From an uncultured Clostridia bacterium (GTDB lineage: Bacteria; Bacillota; Clostridia; Oscillospirales; Ruminococcaceae), in NCBI GenBank assembly GCA_947628405.1, contig CANQZR010000008.1, positions 1 through 35,535 of the forward strand: a stretch of DNA of 35,535 nt, given 5' to 3'. Shown piece after piece: positions 10,005 through 19,937 of the stretch. The notes under the pieces were generated by a model. That model searched no databases, had not been told where the DNA came from, and saw only the letters and a list, made by a program, of their open reading frames with translations. Every line of letters starts with the position of its first letter. The first letter of the stretch is position 1. The position numbers and the translations under genes were made by a program.

Positions 10005-11279
10005 ATGAATATTTTCAGTAAGATCGCCGCAGGTCTGAAAAAGACTAAAGATTCAATGATAGGCAGACTGGAAGCATTGATGAATTCCTTTACAAAAATC
10101 GACGAGGAATTTTTTGAAGAACTTGAAGAACTGCTTATCACCTGTGATATAGGCGTTGAAACTTCACTTGATATTTGTGAAAAATTGCGTGAAAAAGTCA
10201 AGGAAAAAGGTATAACCGATCCTGCTTTGATAAAAAATGAATTAAAAGATATCATTACCGAAATGCTCGGCGAGGATAAGGAGATAGATATTTCCAACAA
10301 ACCTGCCGTAATTCTTGTGATAGGCGTTAACGGTGCCGGAAAAACCACTACTATCGGTAAACTTGCGGCGCGATATAAAAATGAAGGCAAAAATGTTCTT
10401 GTCGCGGCTGCGGATACTTTCCGTGCTGCTGCAATTGACCAGCTGCAGGTTTGGACAGAACGTGCAGGCGTTGATATCATCAAACATGATGAAGGCTCGG
10501 ATCCGGCTTCTGTTGTATTTGACGCTGTTACTGCCGCAAAAGCGAGAGGTACAGACGTGCTTATTTGCGATACCGCGGGACGTCTTCACAACAAAAAAAA
10601 TCTTATGGACGAACTGAAAAAAATAAGCCGTATCGTTCATCAGCAGGCGGAAAATTGTTCTCTTGAAACATTGCTCGTTCTTGATGCGACAACGGGACAA
10701 AACGCCGTAAATCAGGCTAAACTTTTCGGTGAAGCGGCAGAGCTTACCGGTATAGTTCTGACAAAACTGGACGGAACCGCAAAAGGCGGAATAATAATAT
10801 CTATTCACAGGGAACTCGGTATCCCGGTAAAACTTATAGGCGTCGGCGAAAAAATTGATGATTTGCAGGATTTTCATGCAAAAGATTTTGCTGATGCTTT
10901 ATTCGAGACGGAAACGGATTTTGATTATAATTATGAACGCCTCACAGATGAAGAAAATGCTGAAATTTCTGATGATATCGTTGCAGGTGATTCAGACGAA
11001 AAAATAATTTCCGGTGAAATTACGGAAGAAATTGCTGCCAACGAGATAATTGATGAAGATGTTCCCGATATTACAGAAAATATTGAAGATGTAATTCAGA
11101 CAACCGAAGAAAATATTCCCGATAATGAAGAATCCGTCACAGAAGATGAAATTTCCGAAACACCGAAGAAAAAAGACCATGGTAAATTTGAATTTTTATT
11201 TAAAGAAATAACTTTCGGAAAAAAGAAAAAATCAGATGAAGATCCGGAGAATGAAAGCAATTCGGAGGGATCGGAATGA
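10005..11279 (+). CDS. ftsY: Signal recognition particle receptor FtsY with acidic C-terminal extension
   Basis: [73 protein letters not shown]; about 120-aa acidic tail follows the NG domain; ATG preceded by AAGGAGG. Confidence 0.96.
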   Translation: MNIFSKIAAGLKKTKDSMIGRLEALMNSFTKIDEEFFEELEELLITCDIGVETSLDICEKLREKVKEKGITDPALIKNELKDIITEMLGEDKEIDISNKPAVILVIGVNGAGKTTTIGKLAARYKNEGKNVLVAAADTFRAAAIDQLQVWTERAGVDIIKHDEGSDPASVVFDAVTAAKARGTDVLICDTAGRLHNKKNLMDELKKISRIVHQQAENCSLETLLVLDATTGQNAVNQAKLFGEAAELTGIVLTKLDGTAKGGIIISIHRELGIPVKLIGVGEKIDDLQDFHAKDFADALFETETDFDYNYERLTDEENAEISDDIVAGDSDEKIISGEITEEIAANEIIDEDVPDITENIEDVIQTTEENIPDNEESVTEDEISETPKKKDHGKFEFLFKEITFGKKKKSDEDPENESNSEGSE

Positions 11280-11842
11280 AAATTATCCTTGCGTCAAATA
11301 ATAAGAATAAATTGCGTGAGGTCAGGGAGATACTTGAACCTATCGGAATTGACGTGATCTCCCAATCGGAAGCTGGAGTTGACATTGAAGCAGAGGAAAC
11401 CGGAAAAACCTTTGAGGAAAACGCATATATAAAGGCAAAAGCGGTCTATGATATAAAAAAGCTCCCGGTAATTGCTGACGACAGCGGACTTGAGATCGAT
11501 GCTTTGAACGGCGCACCGGGGATATATTCCGCAAGATACGCCGAGCCGGGACACAGACGGGAAAAAGTTCTTAATGAAATGATAAATATTCCCGATGAAA
11601 AGCGTACTGCAAATTTTACCTGCTGTATTTGTTATATTGATAATGACGGCAATGCTCATTATTTTACCGGAAAAGTTTTCGGAAAAATAGGCTATGAAAG
11701 CCGCGGAACGAACGGCTTTGGATATGATCCGATATTTATGTACGGAGATAAAACATTTGCGGAACTTACTGCGGAAGAAAAAAATTCGGTAAGTCACAGA
11801 GCCGACGCTTTGAAAAAGTTAAAAGAATTTTTTGAAATGTGA
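11276..11842 (+). CDS. rdgB: XTP/dITP diphosphatase (RdgB/HAM1 family)
   Basis: IILASNNKNKLREVREIL, ADDSGLEIDALNGAPGIYSARYA, GTNGFGYDPIF, SHRADALKKL; 4-nt overlap (ATGA) with the ftsY stop. Confidence 0.95.
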   Translation: MKIILASNNKNKLREVREILEPIGIDVISQSEAGVDIEAEETGKTFEENAYIKAKAVYDIKKLPVIADDSGLEIDALNGAPGIYSARYAEPGHRREKVLNEMINIPDEKRTANFTCCICYIDNDGNAHYFTGKVFGKIGYESRGTNGFGYDPIFMYGDKTFAELTAEEKNSVSHRADALKKLKEFFEM

Positions 11843-11851
11843 GGAATTTTT

Positions 11852-14389
11852 ATGAAACTTCTTGCAATTGACGGCAACAGCATAATGAACCGTGCTTTTT
11901 ACGGTATAAAAATGCTTTCAAATAGATCCGGAATGTACACAAATGCAATAACCGGCTTTATGAATATTTATCTTGCGACGGTAAATGATATTTCACCTGA
12001 CGGAATTGCCGTTGCTTTTGATATGCGTGCGCCTACATTCCGCCACAAAGCGGTAAGCTCATATAAAGCAAATCGTCATGGAATGCCGGACGAGCTTGCA
12101 CAGCAAATGCCTGAAATAAAAAAGATACTTTCTTACCTTGGAGTAAATGTTATTGAATGTGAGGGCTTTGAGGCAGATGATATTCTCGGAACGCTTGCAA
12201 AAATTTGCAGTGATTCTGACGGTGAATGTTATATTCTTACCGGCGACAGGGATTCGCTGCAATTGATAGATGATAAAGTCACTGTTTTGCTTCATACGAT
12301 GAAAGGCACAATTAAATATAATGAAGAAAAATTTACTGAAGAATACGGAATTTCTCCGATAGAATTGATCGACCTTAAAGCTCTTATGGGAGACAGTTCG
12401 GATAATATAAGCGGCGTTAAGGGAATAGGTGAAAAAACTGCAAAGCAGCTTATTCATGATCATCATACGATCGAACAGCTTTATGCGGATATTGATGCAG
12501 GAAACATTGAAGCCACAAAGTCGGTAATTGCAAAACTTGAAGCAGGAAAAGCTGATGCCGAACAGAGCAAATGGCTTGCTACGATAGTTAAGAATGTACC
12601 TATTGAAAATAATTTGTATGATTACAAATTAGGCGAGATCAATAAGGAAAAAATTTCGGAGATACTTACAAAACTTGAAATGTTCAGACTTCTTGACAGG
12701 CTTGAAATATTGCCTTCTGAAATTTCATCAGATCCTTCCGAAACTGTTTTTGAAAAAATCAATTATGAAATTTCAGGAGAATTTGGTGAAGATATTTCTA
12801 AAATAAATAAAGCTGCTTTTATTTTTAATGATGGAATAGTTCAACTTATTTACGATAAAAAAATTTATATAATTTCTGACAAAAGCAAGCAGCTTGATTT
12901 TTTTGCATCAGATTGTGAAAAAATTACTTTTGGAGCAAAGCCTGCATACCGTTTCTGCTTTGAAAACGGAAGAGAAATGAAAAATATCATTTCCGACGCA
13001 GATATCCTCGGATATATTTTAAATACAAATTCCAGTGAATATGCCATTGAAAGATTATGTAAGGAATATGGCGCTCCCGTTTATCCTGAACTTGGAGAAT
13101 TTGCGGATATTGCCGAACTTCCTGCACTTACAGAGATCATGCTTGCAGAAATTGAAAAACAAGGTATGATGAAAATTCTTAAAGAGATCGAACTGCCGCT
13201 TACCGAAGTTCTTGCGTCTATGGAATACTATGGCGTGCGCATTGATAAAGACGGTATAAAAAATTTCGGAGAAAAATTGACTGAAGATATTTCCGCAGTT
13301 GAAAAACAAATTTATTTTATGGCAGGACATGAATTTAATATTTCGTCACCTAAACAATTAGGAACGGTTTTATTTGAAGAAATGGGGCTCCCGGCAGGCA
13401 AAAAGACAAAAACCGGTTATTCTACCAATGCAGATGTCCTTGAAAATCTTCGGGATAAACACGAAATCGTCGATCTGATATTGCAATATCGACAGCTTAC
13501 AAAATTAAATTCAACATATGTTGAGGGATTTTTAAAAGTCGTATCTGATGATGGACGGGTACGTTCACTTTTTAAGCAGACCGAAACAAGAACAGGCAGA
13601 ATTTCTTCGGCAGAACCTAATGTTCAGAATATTCCTGTCCGTACCGAACTTGGCAGAAATATGCGTAAATTTTTTATTGCAGACGAAGGTTATGTACTTT
13701 TGGACGCGGATTACAGCCAGATCGAACTGCGTATCCTCGCACATATGAGCGGAGATAAAAATATGCAGGACGGTTTTATAAAAGGCATGGATATTCATAC
13801 AGCAACGGCGGCTCAGGTCTTTGATATGCCTGCGGAAATGGTCACTTCCGAAATGCGACGTGCCGCAAAAGCTGTAAATTTTGGTATTGTTTATGGAATT
13901 GGCGCTTTTTCACTTTCAAAGGATATTGATGTATCCGTAGCAGAAGCCGATCGTTATATAAAAAATTATCTTGCGCGTTATCCAAGAGTACATGATTTTA
14001 TGGAAAAAGTCGTTGAAGACGCAAAGAAAAACGGTTATGCATCAACAATGTTCGGACGGCGCAGACCTATTCCGGAGCTTAAAAATTCCAATAAAAATAT
14101 TCAGGCTTTCGGTAAAAGAGCAGCAATGAACGCACCTATCCAAGGTACTGCGGCAGATATTATAAAAATTGCAATGATAAAAGTTTATGAACGCCTAAAA
14201 GCCGAAAAATTAGATGCAAAACTGATATTGCAAGTACATGACGAACTTATAATTGAAGTCAGAGAAAGTGATGCTGAACGTGCGTCAGCAGTATTGGGCG
14301 AGGAAATGCGCAACGCTGTAAAACTTGATATTCCGCTTACTGCTGATGTTTCAAAAGGCAAAACATGGTATGACGCAAAACAAGGCTGA
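11852..14389 (+). CDS. polA: DNA polymerase I
   Basis: 5' nuclease domain (LLAIDGNSIMNRAFYG, VAFDMRAPTFRH, FEADDILGTLA) and polymerase motifs DADYSQIELRILAHMSGD, RRAAKAVNFGIVYG, QVHDELIIEV. Confidence 0.97.
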   Translation: MKLLAIDGNSIMNRAFYGIKMLSNRSGMYTNAITGFMNIYLATVNDISPDGIAVAFDMRAPTFRHKAVSSYKANRHGMPDELAQQMPEIKKILSYLGVNVIECEGFEADDILGTLAKICSDSDGECYILTGDRDSLQLIDDKVTVLLHTMKGTIKYNEEKFTEEYGISPIELIDLKALMGDSSDNISGVKGIGEKTAKQLIHDHHTIEQLYADIDAGNIEATKSVIAKLEAGKADAEQSKWLATIVKNVPIENNLYDYKLGEINKEKISEILTKLEMFRLLDRLEILPSEISSDPSETVFEKINYEISGEFGEDISKINKAAFIFNDGIVQLIYDKKIYIISDKSKQLDFFASDCEKITFGAKPAYRFCFENGREMKNIISDADILGYILNTNSSEYAIERLCKEYGAPVYPELGEFADIAELPALTEIMLAEIEKQGMMKILKEIELPLTEVLASMEYYGVRIDKDGIKNFGEKLTEDISAVEKQIYFMAGHEFNISSPKQLGTVLFEEMGLPAGKKTKTGYSTNADVLENLRDKHEIVDLILQYRQLTKLNSTYVEGFLKVVSDDGRVRSLFKQTETRTGRISSAEPNVQNIPVRTELGRNMRKFFIADEGYVLLDADYSQIELRILAHMSGDKNMQDGFIKGMDIHTATAAQVFDMPAEMVTSEMRRAAKAVNFGIVYGIGAFSLSKDIDVSVAEADRYIKNYLARYPRVHDFMEKVVEDAKKNGYASTMFGRRRPIPELKNSNKNIQAFGKRAAMNAPIQGTAADIIKIAMIKVYERLKAEKLDAKLILQVHDELIIEVRESDAERASAVLGEEMRNAVKLDIPLTADVSKGKTWYDAKQG

Positions 14390-14435
14390 GCCTTTTCAAA
14401 TATATTTTTTGTGGCTGTACAATTCCGGTGATTAT

Positions 14436-14942
14436 ATGTTAAAAAATAATATTGAAAAAATTTCAGCATTGGCAATTGAATTTGTTTTTTACAGTTTTAT
14501 TGGCTGGCTTTATGAAACGATTCTTACAACGGCTGTATGGGGACATTTTGCAGACAGGGGAATGTTGCATCTTCCTATTTGTCCTATATACGGATTTTGC
14601 GCACTTATCCTGATTTTTATTTTCAGCAAATTAAAAAATGTTCCATTGATTTTTATTCTGGGAACTCTTCTGACGACTGCTGCGGAACTTTTAGCTTCAT
14701 ATGTTCTTGAATTTTTCACAGATAAACGTTTGTGGGATTATGATAATTGGCATTTCAATTTTCAAGGCAGGATAGCTCTTGGAAGCAGTCTGATATTCGG
14801 AACATTGTGCGTTATTCTGATAAAGTTATTACATCCGTTTGCTGTGAAAATTTGCGAAAAAATACGCGGAAAAGTGCTTGAAATTATTGCTTTTGTCCTA
14901 TTGTTTTTGATTATAGGAGATTTTTTATGGGTAATTTTATGA
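14436..14942 (+). CDS. Small integral membrane protein, putative DUF1113/CmpB-type 'ABC transporter permease' family
   Basis: ATG 14436 (MLKNNIEKISALAIEFVFYSFIGWLYETIL...) with GGTGA upstream; PICPIYGF and FNFQGRIALGSSLIFG motifs with multiple hydrophobic helices. The track start at 14325 lies inside polA. Confidence 0.75.
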   Translation: MLKNNIEKISALAIEFVFYSFIGWLYETILTTAVWGHFADRGMLHLPICPIYGFCALILIFIFSKLKNVPLIFILGTLLTTAAELLASYVLEFFTDKRLWDYDNWHFNFQGRIALGSSLIFGTLCVILIKLLHPFAVKICEKIRGKVLEIIAFVLLFLIIGDFLWVIL

Positions 14943-15334
14943 AACATTTAAAAAAGACATTTATTATAATTCTTTTATTGCCGTTGATATTGATATTTGC
15001 ATACATATTTTTTGAAATTTTCGGAATGTGCGTAAATCACATTGCTACCGCTCGTCAGACCGATAAATTACAGAACATTCTTGAAAATAAAATTGATGAT
15101 ATTAATTTTATAGATGTTTATTCGGAAACGGGCAACACGTCGGGAACAGGAAATCACGTTGATTGTTTATCAGAAATTTCTTTTTCTACGGAAATGCAGA
15201 TCGGTGAGATCAATAATATTTTTTCTGAAATTTACGATAATGATGTTTTCATTCTGAATAAAGATGATAGCGGAAATTATAAGCTTAAATTATGTACATT
15301 TGCACCATTTTGGGACAATATTGAGGGACATTAA
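14927..15334 (+). CDS. Hypothetical membrane-anchored protein
   Basis: RBS TAGGAG before the ATG; single N-terminal hydrophobic segment KKTFIIILLLPLILIFAYIFFEIFG then a polar domain; overlaps the upstream stop. Confidence 0.6.
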   Translation: MGNFMKHLKKTFIIILLLPLILIFAYIFFEIFGMCVNHIATARQTDKLQNILENKIDDINFIDVYSETGNTSGTGNHVDCLSEISFSTEMQIGEINNIFSEIYDNDVFILNKDDSGNYKLKLCTFAPFWDNIEGH

Positions 15335-15361
15335 AGATAAAGATTCAAAAGGGAGATCTTT

Positions 15362-15778
15362 ATGAGGTTTTTGATTAGTAAAACACTTACTGACGATGCA
15401 AAAAAGATCCGTGAAGATGTTTTTGTCAAAGAACAGGGATTTCAGAATGAATTTGATGAACTTGACAAAAAGTCTTTGCATATTGTTTTATATGATGAAA
15501 ATATTCCTGTTGCTGTTTGCAGGCTTTATTGCGAAAATTTCGTTTACGTTCTTGGACGTCTTGCGGTCATAAAAAATTATCGTGGGAAAAATATCGGCTC
15601 ATTGATGCTTGAAGAAGCGGAAAAATATGTGAGAGAAAAGGGCGGTAATGAAATAATTTTACACGCTCAATGCCGTGCAGTCAGATTTTATAAAAAATCA
15701 GGATATTCAGAATACGGTGAAATTGATTATGACGAATTTTGTCCGCATATCCACATGAGAAAATTATTGCATAATTAA
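15362..15778 (+). CDS. GNAT family N-acetyltransferase
   Basis: IREDVFVKEQGFQNEFDELD, GRLAVIKNYRGKNIGSLMLEEAEKYVREKG, HAQCRAVRFYKKSGY; preceded by GGGAGA. Confidence 0.85.
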   Translation: MRFLISKTLTDDAKKIREDVFVKEQGFQNEFDELDKKSLHIVLYDENIPVAVCRLYCENFVYVLGRLAVIKNYRGKNIGSLMLEEAEKYVREKGGNEIILHAQCRAVRFYKKSGYSEYGEIDYDEFCPHIHMRKLLHN

Positions 15779-15807
15779 CAGTGCTCCACAAAAAAAGGAG
15801 AAATTTT

Positions 15808-16383
15808 ATGACGCATATTTATTTTGTACGTCATGCAGAACCAAATTATAATAATCATGATGATCTGTCTCGTGAATTATCACCAAAAGGCTTGCAGGAC
15901 AGAAAATTAGTTACCGAATTTTTATCTGATAAACAAATTGATGTTGTCATTTCAAGTCCTTATAAAAGAGCAGTTGATACCGTAAAGGACTTCGCAGATA
16001 ATTATGGATTTGAAATCGAGATAATGGATCATTTCCGTGAAAGAAAGATAACAGATGATTGGATAAATACATTTGCAGGATTTACTCAAAAGCAATGGGA
16101 GAATTTTTCTTTTAAATTACCGGGAGGAGAGTCTCTGAACGAAGTCCAGAAGCGAAATATTTCAGGGCTTGAATTAGTTTTGAAAAAATATTGCGGTAAA
16201 AATGTTGTTATAGGAAGTCATGGAACGGCATTAAGCACGGTAATTAATTATTACGATAATTCTTTTGAATATAAAGATTTTGAAAAAATAAAATTTATAA
16301 TGCCTTTTATTGTTGAATTTATCTTTGATGATGATCTGATATACACTAAAATTGAAAAATATTTTTTTGATATGACAAGTTAA
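15808..16383 (+). CDS. Histidine phosphatase (phosphoglycerate mutase-like) family protein
   Basis: ATG 15808 preceded by AAAAGGAG; MTHIYFVRHAEPNY, ISSPYKRAVDTV, GGESLNEVQKR, VIGSHGTALS. Confidence 0.88.
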   Translation: MTHIYFVRHAEPNYNNHDDLSRELSPKGLQDRKLVTEFLSDKQIDVVISSPYKRAVDTVKDFADNYGFEIEIMDHFRERKITDDWINTFAGFTQKQWENFSFKLPGGESLNEVQKRNISGLELVLKKYCGKNVVIGSHGTALSTVINYYDNSFEYKDFEKIKFIMPFIVEFIFDDDLIYTKIEKYFFDMTS

Positions 16384-16401
16384 TTTAAGGAGAATTTCAA
16401 T

Positions 16402-17376
16402 TTGGAATATATTTATATCGGTAATGTGAAAATTGAAAAAACTGCCGCTCTTGCGCCTATGGCTTCTGTTGCTGACAGAGCGTATCGCGCTATTTGCAAG
16501 GAAAACGGCGCAGCTTATATGGTGTCCGAAATGATCTCCGCAAAGGGACTTTGCTATTCCGACAGAAAAACGGAAGAACTGTGTACAGTCATGGAAAACG
16601 AACGCCCGTATGCACTCCAGCTTTTTGGAGATGATCCCTATTTTATGGCTGAAGCTGCAAAAAAATTAATGAAATATTCTCCCGATATAATTGATGTAAA
16701 TATGGGCTGCCCAGTCCCTAAAATTGCCGGAAACGGCGCAGGTTCTGCATTAATGAAAGAACCATTATTGGCAGCAAAAATTATTTCTGCAATGGTTAAG
16801 GCAGTCTCTGTCCCAATAACGATAAAAATACGCAAAGGCTGGGATGAAGAGCATATAAATGCAGTTGAATTTTCAAAAATTCTTGAAGAAGCCGGCGCGT
16901 CGGCAATTACAATTCACGGACGTACAAAAAATCAGATGTATCATGGGAAAGCCGATTGGGAAATTATTCGTAAAGTTAAGGAAAATGTAAAAATTCCCGT
17001 TATCGGGAACGGAGATGTGGTTTCCCCCGAAAGTGCAGAAAAAATGTACAATGAAACAGGCTGCGATCTTGTTATGATAGGACGTGGGAGCTATGGTAAA
17101 CCGTGGATCTTTAAAAATATTCGTCATTATTTTGAAACAGGAGAAATTCTTTCCGAGCCAACGCTTGACCAACGCCTTGAAATTATGTGCAGACAGGTAG
17201 AATTATCGGTAAAATATAAAGGTGAACGAATTGGAATAAGTGAAGCGCGGCGACAGTGCGCATATTATCTGAAAGGACTTCCAAATGCGGCGGCATTCAG
17301 GAACAAGTGTGGAAGTTTAAATTCTTTGAACGATCTTCGGGAGCTTTGCAATGAGGTGAAAACAGTCTGTGAATGA
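16402..17376 (+). CDS. dusB: tRNA-dihydrouridine synthase (TTG start)
   Basis: LAPMASVADRAYRAICKENGAAYMVSEMISAKGL, DVNMGCPVPKIAGNGAGSALM, ITIHGRTKNQMYHGKADWE, IGRGSYGKPWIFKNI; AAGGAG before the TTG. Confidence 0.94.
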   Translation: MEYIYIGNVKIEKTAALAPMASVADRAYRAICKENGAAYMVSEMISAKGLCYSDRKTEELCTVMENERPYALQLFGDDPYFMAEAAKKLMKYSPDIIDVNMGCPVPKIAGNGAGSALMKEPLLAAKIISAMVKAVSVPITIKIRKGWDEEHINAVEFSKILEEAGASAITIHGRTKNQMYHGKADWEIIRKVKENVKIPVIGNGDVVSPESAEKMYNETGCDLVMIGRGSYGKPWIFKNIRHYFETGEILSEPTLDQRLEIMCRQVELSVKYKGERIGISEARRQCAYYLKGLPNAAAFRNKCGSLNSLNDLRELCNEVKTVCE

Positions 17377-17812
17377 AATAATTATCCGTGATGTTTGCAA
17401 AAATGATATTCCGCAAATTGCGGAAATTGAAAAAATTTCTTTTACCGATCCATGGACGGAAAATGCACTGATGTCACAAATTCCTGAAAAATACGGGATT
17501 TTTTTAACAGCGGAAAAATGTAATAAAATTGTTGGCTATATTATCGGTTCGTGCGATGGCGAAAATGCATTTATTGAAAAAATTGCTGTTGAAAGATCCG
17601 CAAGAAAACAAGGCATAGGAACAGCTTTATTAAATAAATTTATGTCGGAAATTTCAAATTCTGCAAAACAGATTTCACTTGAAGTCAGAGAGTCAAATTC
17701 CGAAGCAAAAGCATTATATTTTTCTGTAGGATTTGAAACCGCAGGCATAAGAAAAGATCTTTATGAATTTCCAAAGGAAAATGGGATCGTTATGATCAAA
17801 AGAATAAGATAA
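17369..17812 (+). CDS. rimI: Ribosomal protein S18-alanine N-acetyltransferase (RimI-like GNAT)
   Basis: IAEIEKISFTDPWTENALMSQI, IEKIAVERSARKQGIGTALLNKF, LEVRESNSEAKALYFSVGFETAGIRKDLY. Confidence 0.85.
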   Translation: MNEIIIRDVCKNDIPQIAEIEKISFTDPWTENALMSQIPEKYGIFLTAEKCNKIVGYIIGSCDGENAFIEKIAVERSARKQGIGTALLNKFMSEISNSAKQISLEVRESNSEAKALYFSVGFETAGIRKDLYEFPKENGIVMIKRIR

Positions 17813-17850
17813 AAAAGCGGCGCTCCATTTAATTTGAAGCGCCGCTTTTT
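17812..17850. terminator. Bidirectional intrinsic terminator between convergent rimI and the BceB-type permease
   Basis: 13-bp perfect inverted repeat AAAAAGCGGCGCT / AGCGCCGCTTTTT with a 13-nt loop. Confidence 0.92.
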
Positions 17851-17873
17851 GCAGGCAATTTATCGCGGTAATT

Positions 17874-19937
17874 TTATTTGTGCCTGCTTCCAATGATAGA
17901 AAGACTGCAAAAATAAGTTATTAAAAAATATCCGCCGTATATTATCAATACAACTAAAGAAGTAAAAATAACAGATTCAACTATTTTTTCTGTTCCGAAA
18001 ACTTCAAGAATAAACATAGCAAATTTCATTCCAAAAATTGAATGTACTGCTGCAAGCAGCATTGGCAGAAGAAAAAATATTCCTGTTTGCCTGAAAAGTG
18101 AGCGTGAAATTTCTTTTTCTTCTGTTCCTATTTTCCTTAAAATTTCGTATCTTCGCACACTGTCAACGCTTTCAGAAAGTTCCTTTAACGCAAGCACCGC
18201 GCCGCATGAGATAAGAAATACCAGCCCTATATAAAGTCCAAGAAGTGCAGCCATTGCGCCAAGACCTATTGTAGCTTCAGCAATATCAATGCGAGTATTT
18301 GAGGAAAAATACCAGTTCGTTTCAGCAGGATCGGCAAGCTTCCCAGCATAAACGCTGTCAAACACTTTTTCGTAATTTTCTTTAAATCTTTCTTCCGCAG
18401 CATATTTTTCATCCTTGCCCTCCGCAGCATAATTTCCGATAAAATAATCTCTTCCGAGATCGTAATTTCCGATAATTTCATCGGGAACGATAAAAATTCC
18501 TGAGTTAATATGCTGTGAGCCGATCTCAACAAAACCGTCCTGACATTCCATAAATTTCGGTTTCAATTTTTGCCCGAATAGTGTAATTCCTCCGCCGCTT
18601 GCAAGAATATTATCGCGTATTTCTTTCATTGACTTAAAATCACAGATCAAAACATACTCATCTTTTCCAAGGGTAAATTTTTCATTTCCGTAAAGTTCTG
18701 CAAGTTTGTTATAATCGCTTAATTTTACAATATCCTCCGGGTAATCAGTTCCAAGAAACGGTGAAGTTTTTTGCAATTGTTTTAAAATTTCTTCGCCTGC
18801 ATAATCCGCAAGCGTAAATTCGTCGGTTTGGTAACATTTTAAATGAACATATTCAGAAACATTTTCAAGTGGGTCAATTCCTGCATTTTCATATTCTTCA
18901 AAAATATCCGTGTGCAAAATTTCTCCATTATATTTTTCAGAGTAATCCATTTCAAAATCTACAGGAGCAAGCTCGTTCAGATTTGCATTCATAGAATTTC
19001 TAACCGAAAACGCAGAGGAAAGAGTGCAAATTGTCACAAAAAGCATTAAACAAATTACCGTCATTGAAATTACCGTTGTATTTATTTTGCTGCTTATCTG
19101 CCTGAATGTAAAGCAGTTAAGACTTCGGAAATATACGCTTTTTGACGATTGAACGATATGCAGAAGAAGTCCGGAAACCGACCAGAAAATAAGAAATGTT
19201 GAAATTATTCCAACGATTATCATTCCAACAAGAATTTTATTTGAAAGATATTCTGATCTTGTTGTGACCCTATAATAAGCATATCCGAGAGCAATTGCTG
19301 AAATTATAAAAATGGTCGTGCAAAAAGCAGGATTTTTTAATTTCATTTTTTCTGATCTTTTATCCGACTGCATTAGATCTATCAGCTTGCATCTGCTTAT
19401 CATAATGCTGTTGAATATCATTACAACAACATACATTACCCCAAAATAAATTATTGTTTTTATAATTGCTTCAGAGGAAATATTAAAACGGTATGACGTC
19501 ATATCCGCTTCAAAAAGATTTGCCACAAGAACGCTCATCAATTGGGATAATCCCGTTCCCAAAACAAGTCCTACTGCAAGTGAACCAATTCCAATAATAA
19601 TTGTTTCTGTAAGGAGAATTGCGGAAATTTTTCCTTTCCCCATACCGAGAATAAGGTACAGCGCAAATTCTTTGTTACGGCGCTTCATTAAAAATCTGCT
19701 TGCGTAAACAATTAAAAGTCCAAGCACCGCGGAAACAAAATAACTTACTCCCGAAAGCATGGTATTTAAAAGTTCAATGATTTCTTTTGTGTTTTGCGAA
19801 ACCATCAAAAACGCTGTCTGTGAATTGATCGCATTAAAAACATAAAATACCGAGACACCTATTGCCAGCGTGAAAAAATATACCGCATAGTCGCGGATAC
19901 TTTTACGGATATTATTTATTGAAATTTTAAAGAGCAT
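17874..19937 (-). CDS. BceB-type ABC transporter permease (FtsX domains, large extracytoplasmic domain)
   Basis: MLFKISINNIRKSIRDYAVYFFTLAIGVSVFYVFNAI start overlaps the ATPase stop; MKRRNKEFALYLILGMGKGKI and SVDSVRRYEILRKIGTEEKEISRSLFRQTGIFFLLP are typical of this permease class. Confidence 0.9.
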   Translation of the reverse strand: MLFKISINNIRKSIRDYAVYFFTLAIGVSVFYVFNAINSQTAFLMVSQNTKEIIELLNTMLSGVSYFVSAVLGLLIVYASRFLMKRRNKEFALYLILGMGKGKISAILLTETIIIGIGSLAVGLVLGTGLSQLMSVLVANLFEADMTSYRFNISSEAIIKTIIYFGVMYVVVMIFNSIMISRCKLIDLMQSDKRSEKMKLKNPAFCTTIFIISAIALGYAYYRVTTRSEYLSNKILVGMIIVGIISTFLIFWSVSGLLLHIVQSSKSVYFRSLNCFTFRQISSKINTTVISMTVICLMLFVTICTLSSAFSVRNSMNANLNELAPVDFEMDYSEKYNGEILHTDIFEEYENAGIDPLENVSEYVHLKCYQTDEFTLADYAGEEILKQLQKTSPFLGTDYPEDIVKLSDYNKLAELYGNEKFTLGKDEYVLICDFKSMKEIRDNILASGGGITLFGQKLKPKFMECQDGFVEIGSQHINSGIFIVPDEIIGNYDLGRDYFIGNYAAEGKDEKYAAEERFKENYEKVFDSVYAGKLADPAETNWYFSSNTRIDIAEATIGLGAMAALLGLYIGLVFLISCGAVLALKELSESVDSVRRYEILRKIGTEEKEISRSLFRQTGIFFLLPMLLAAVHSIFGMKFAMFILEVFGTEKIVESVIFTSLVVLIIYGGYFLITYFCSLSIIGSRHK

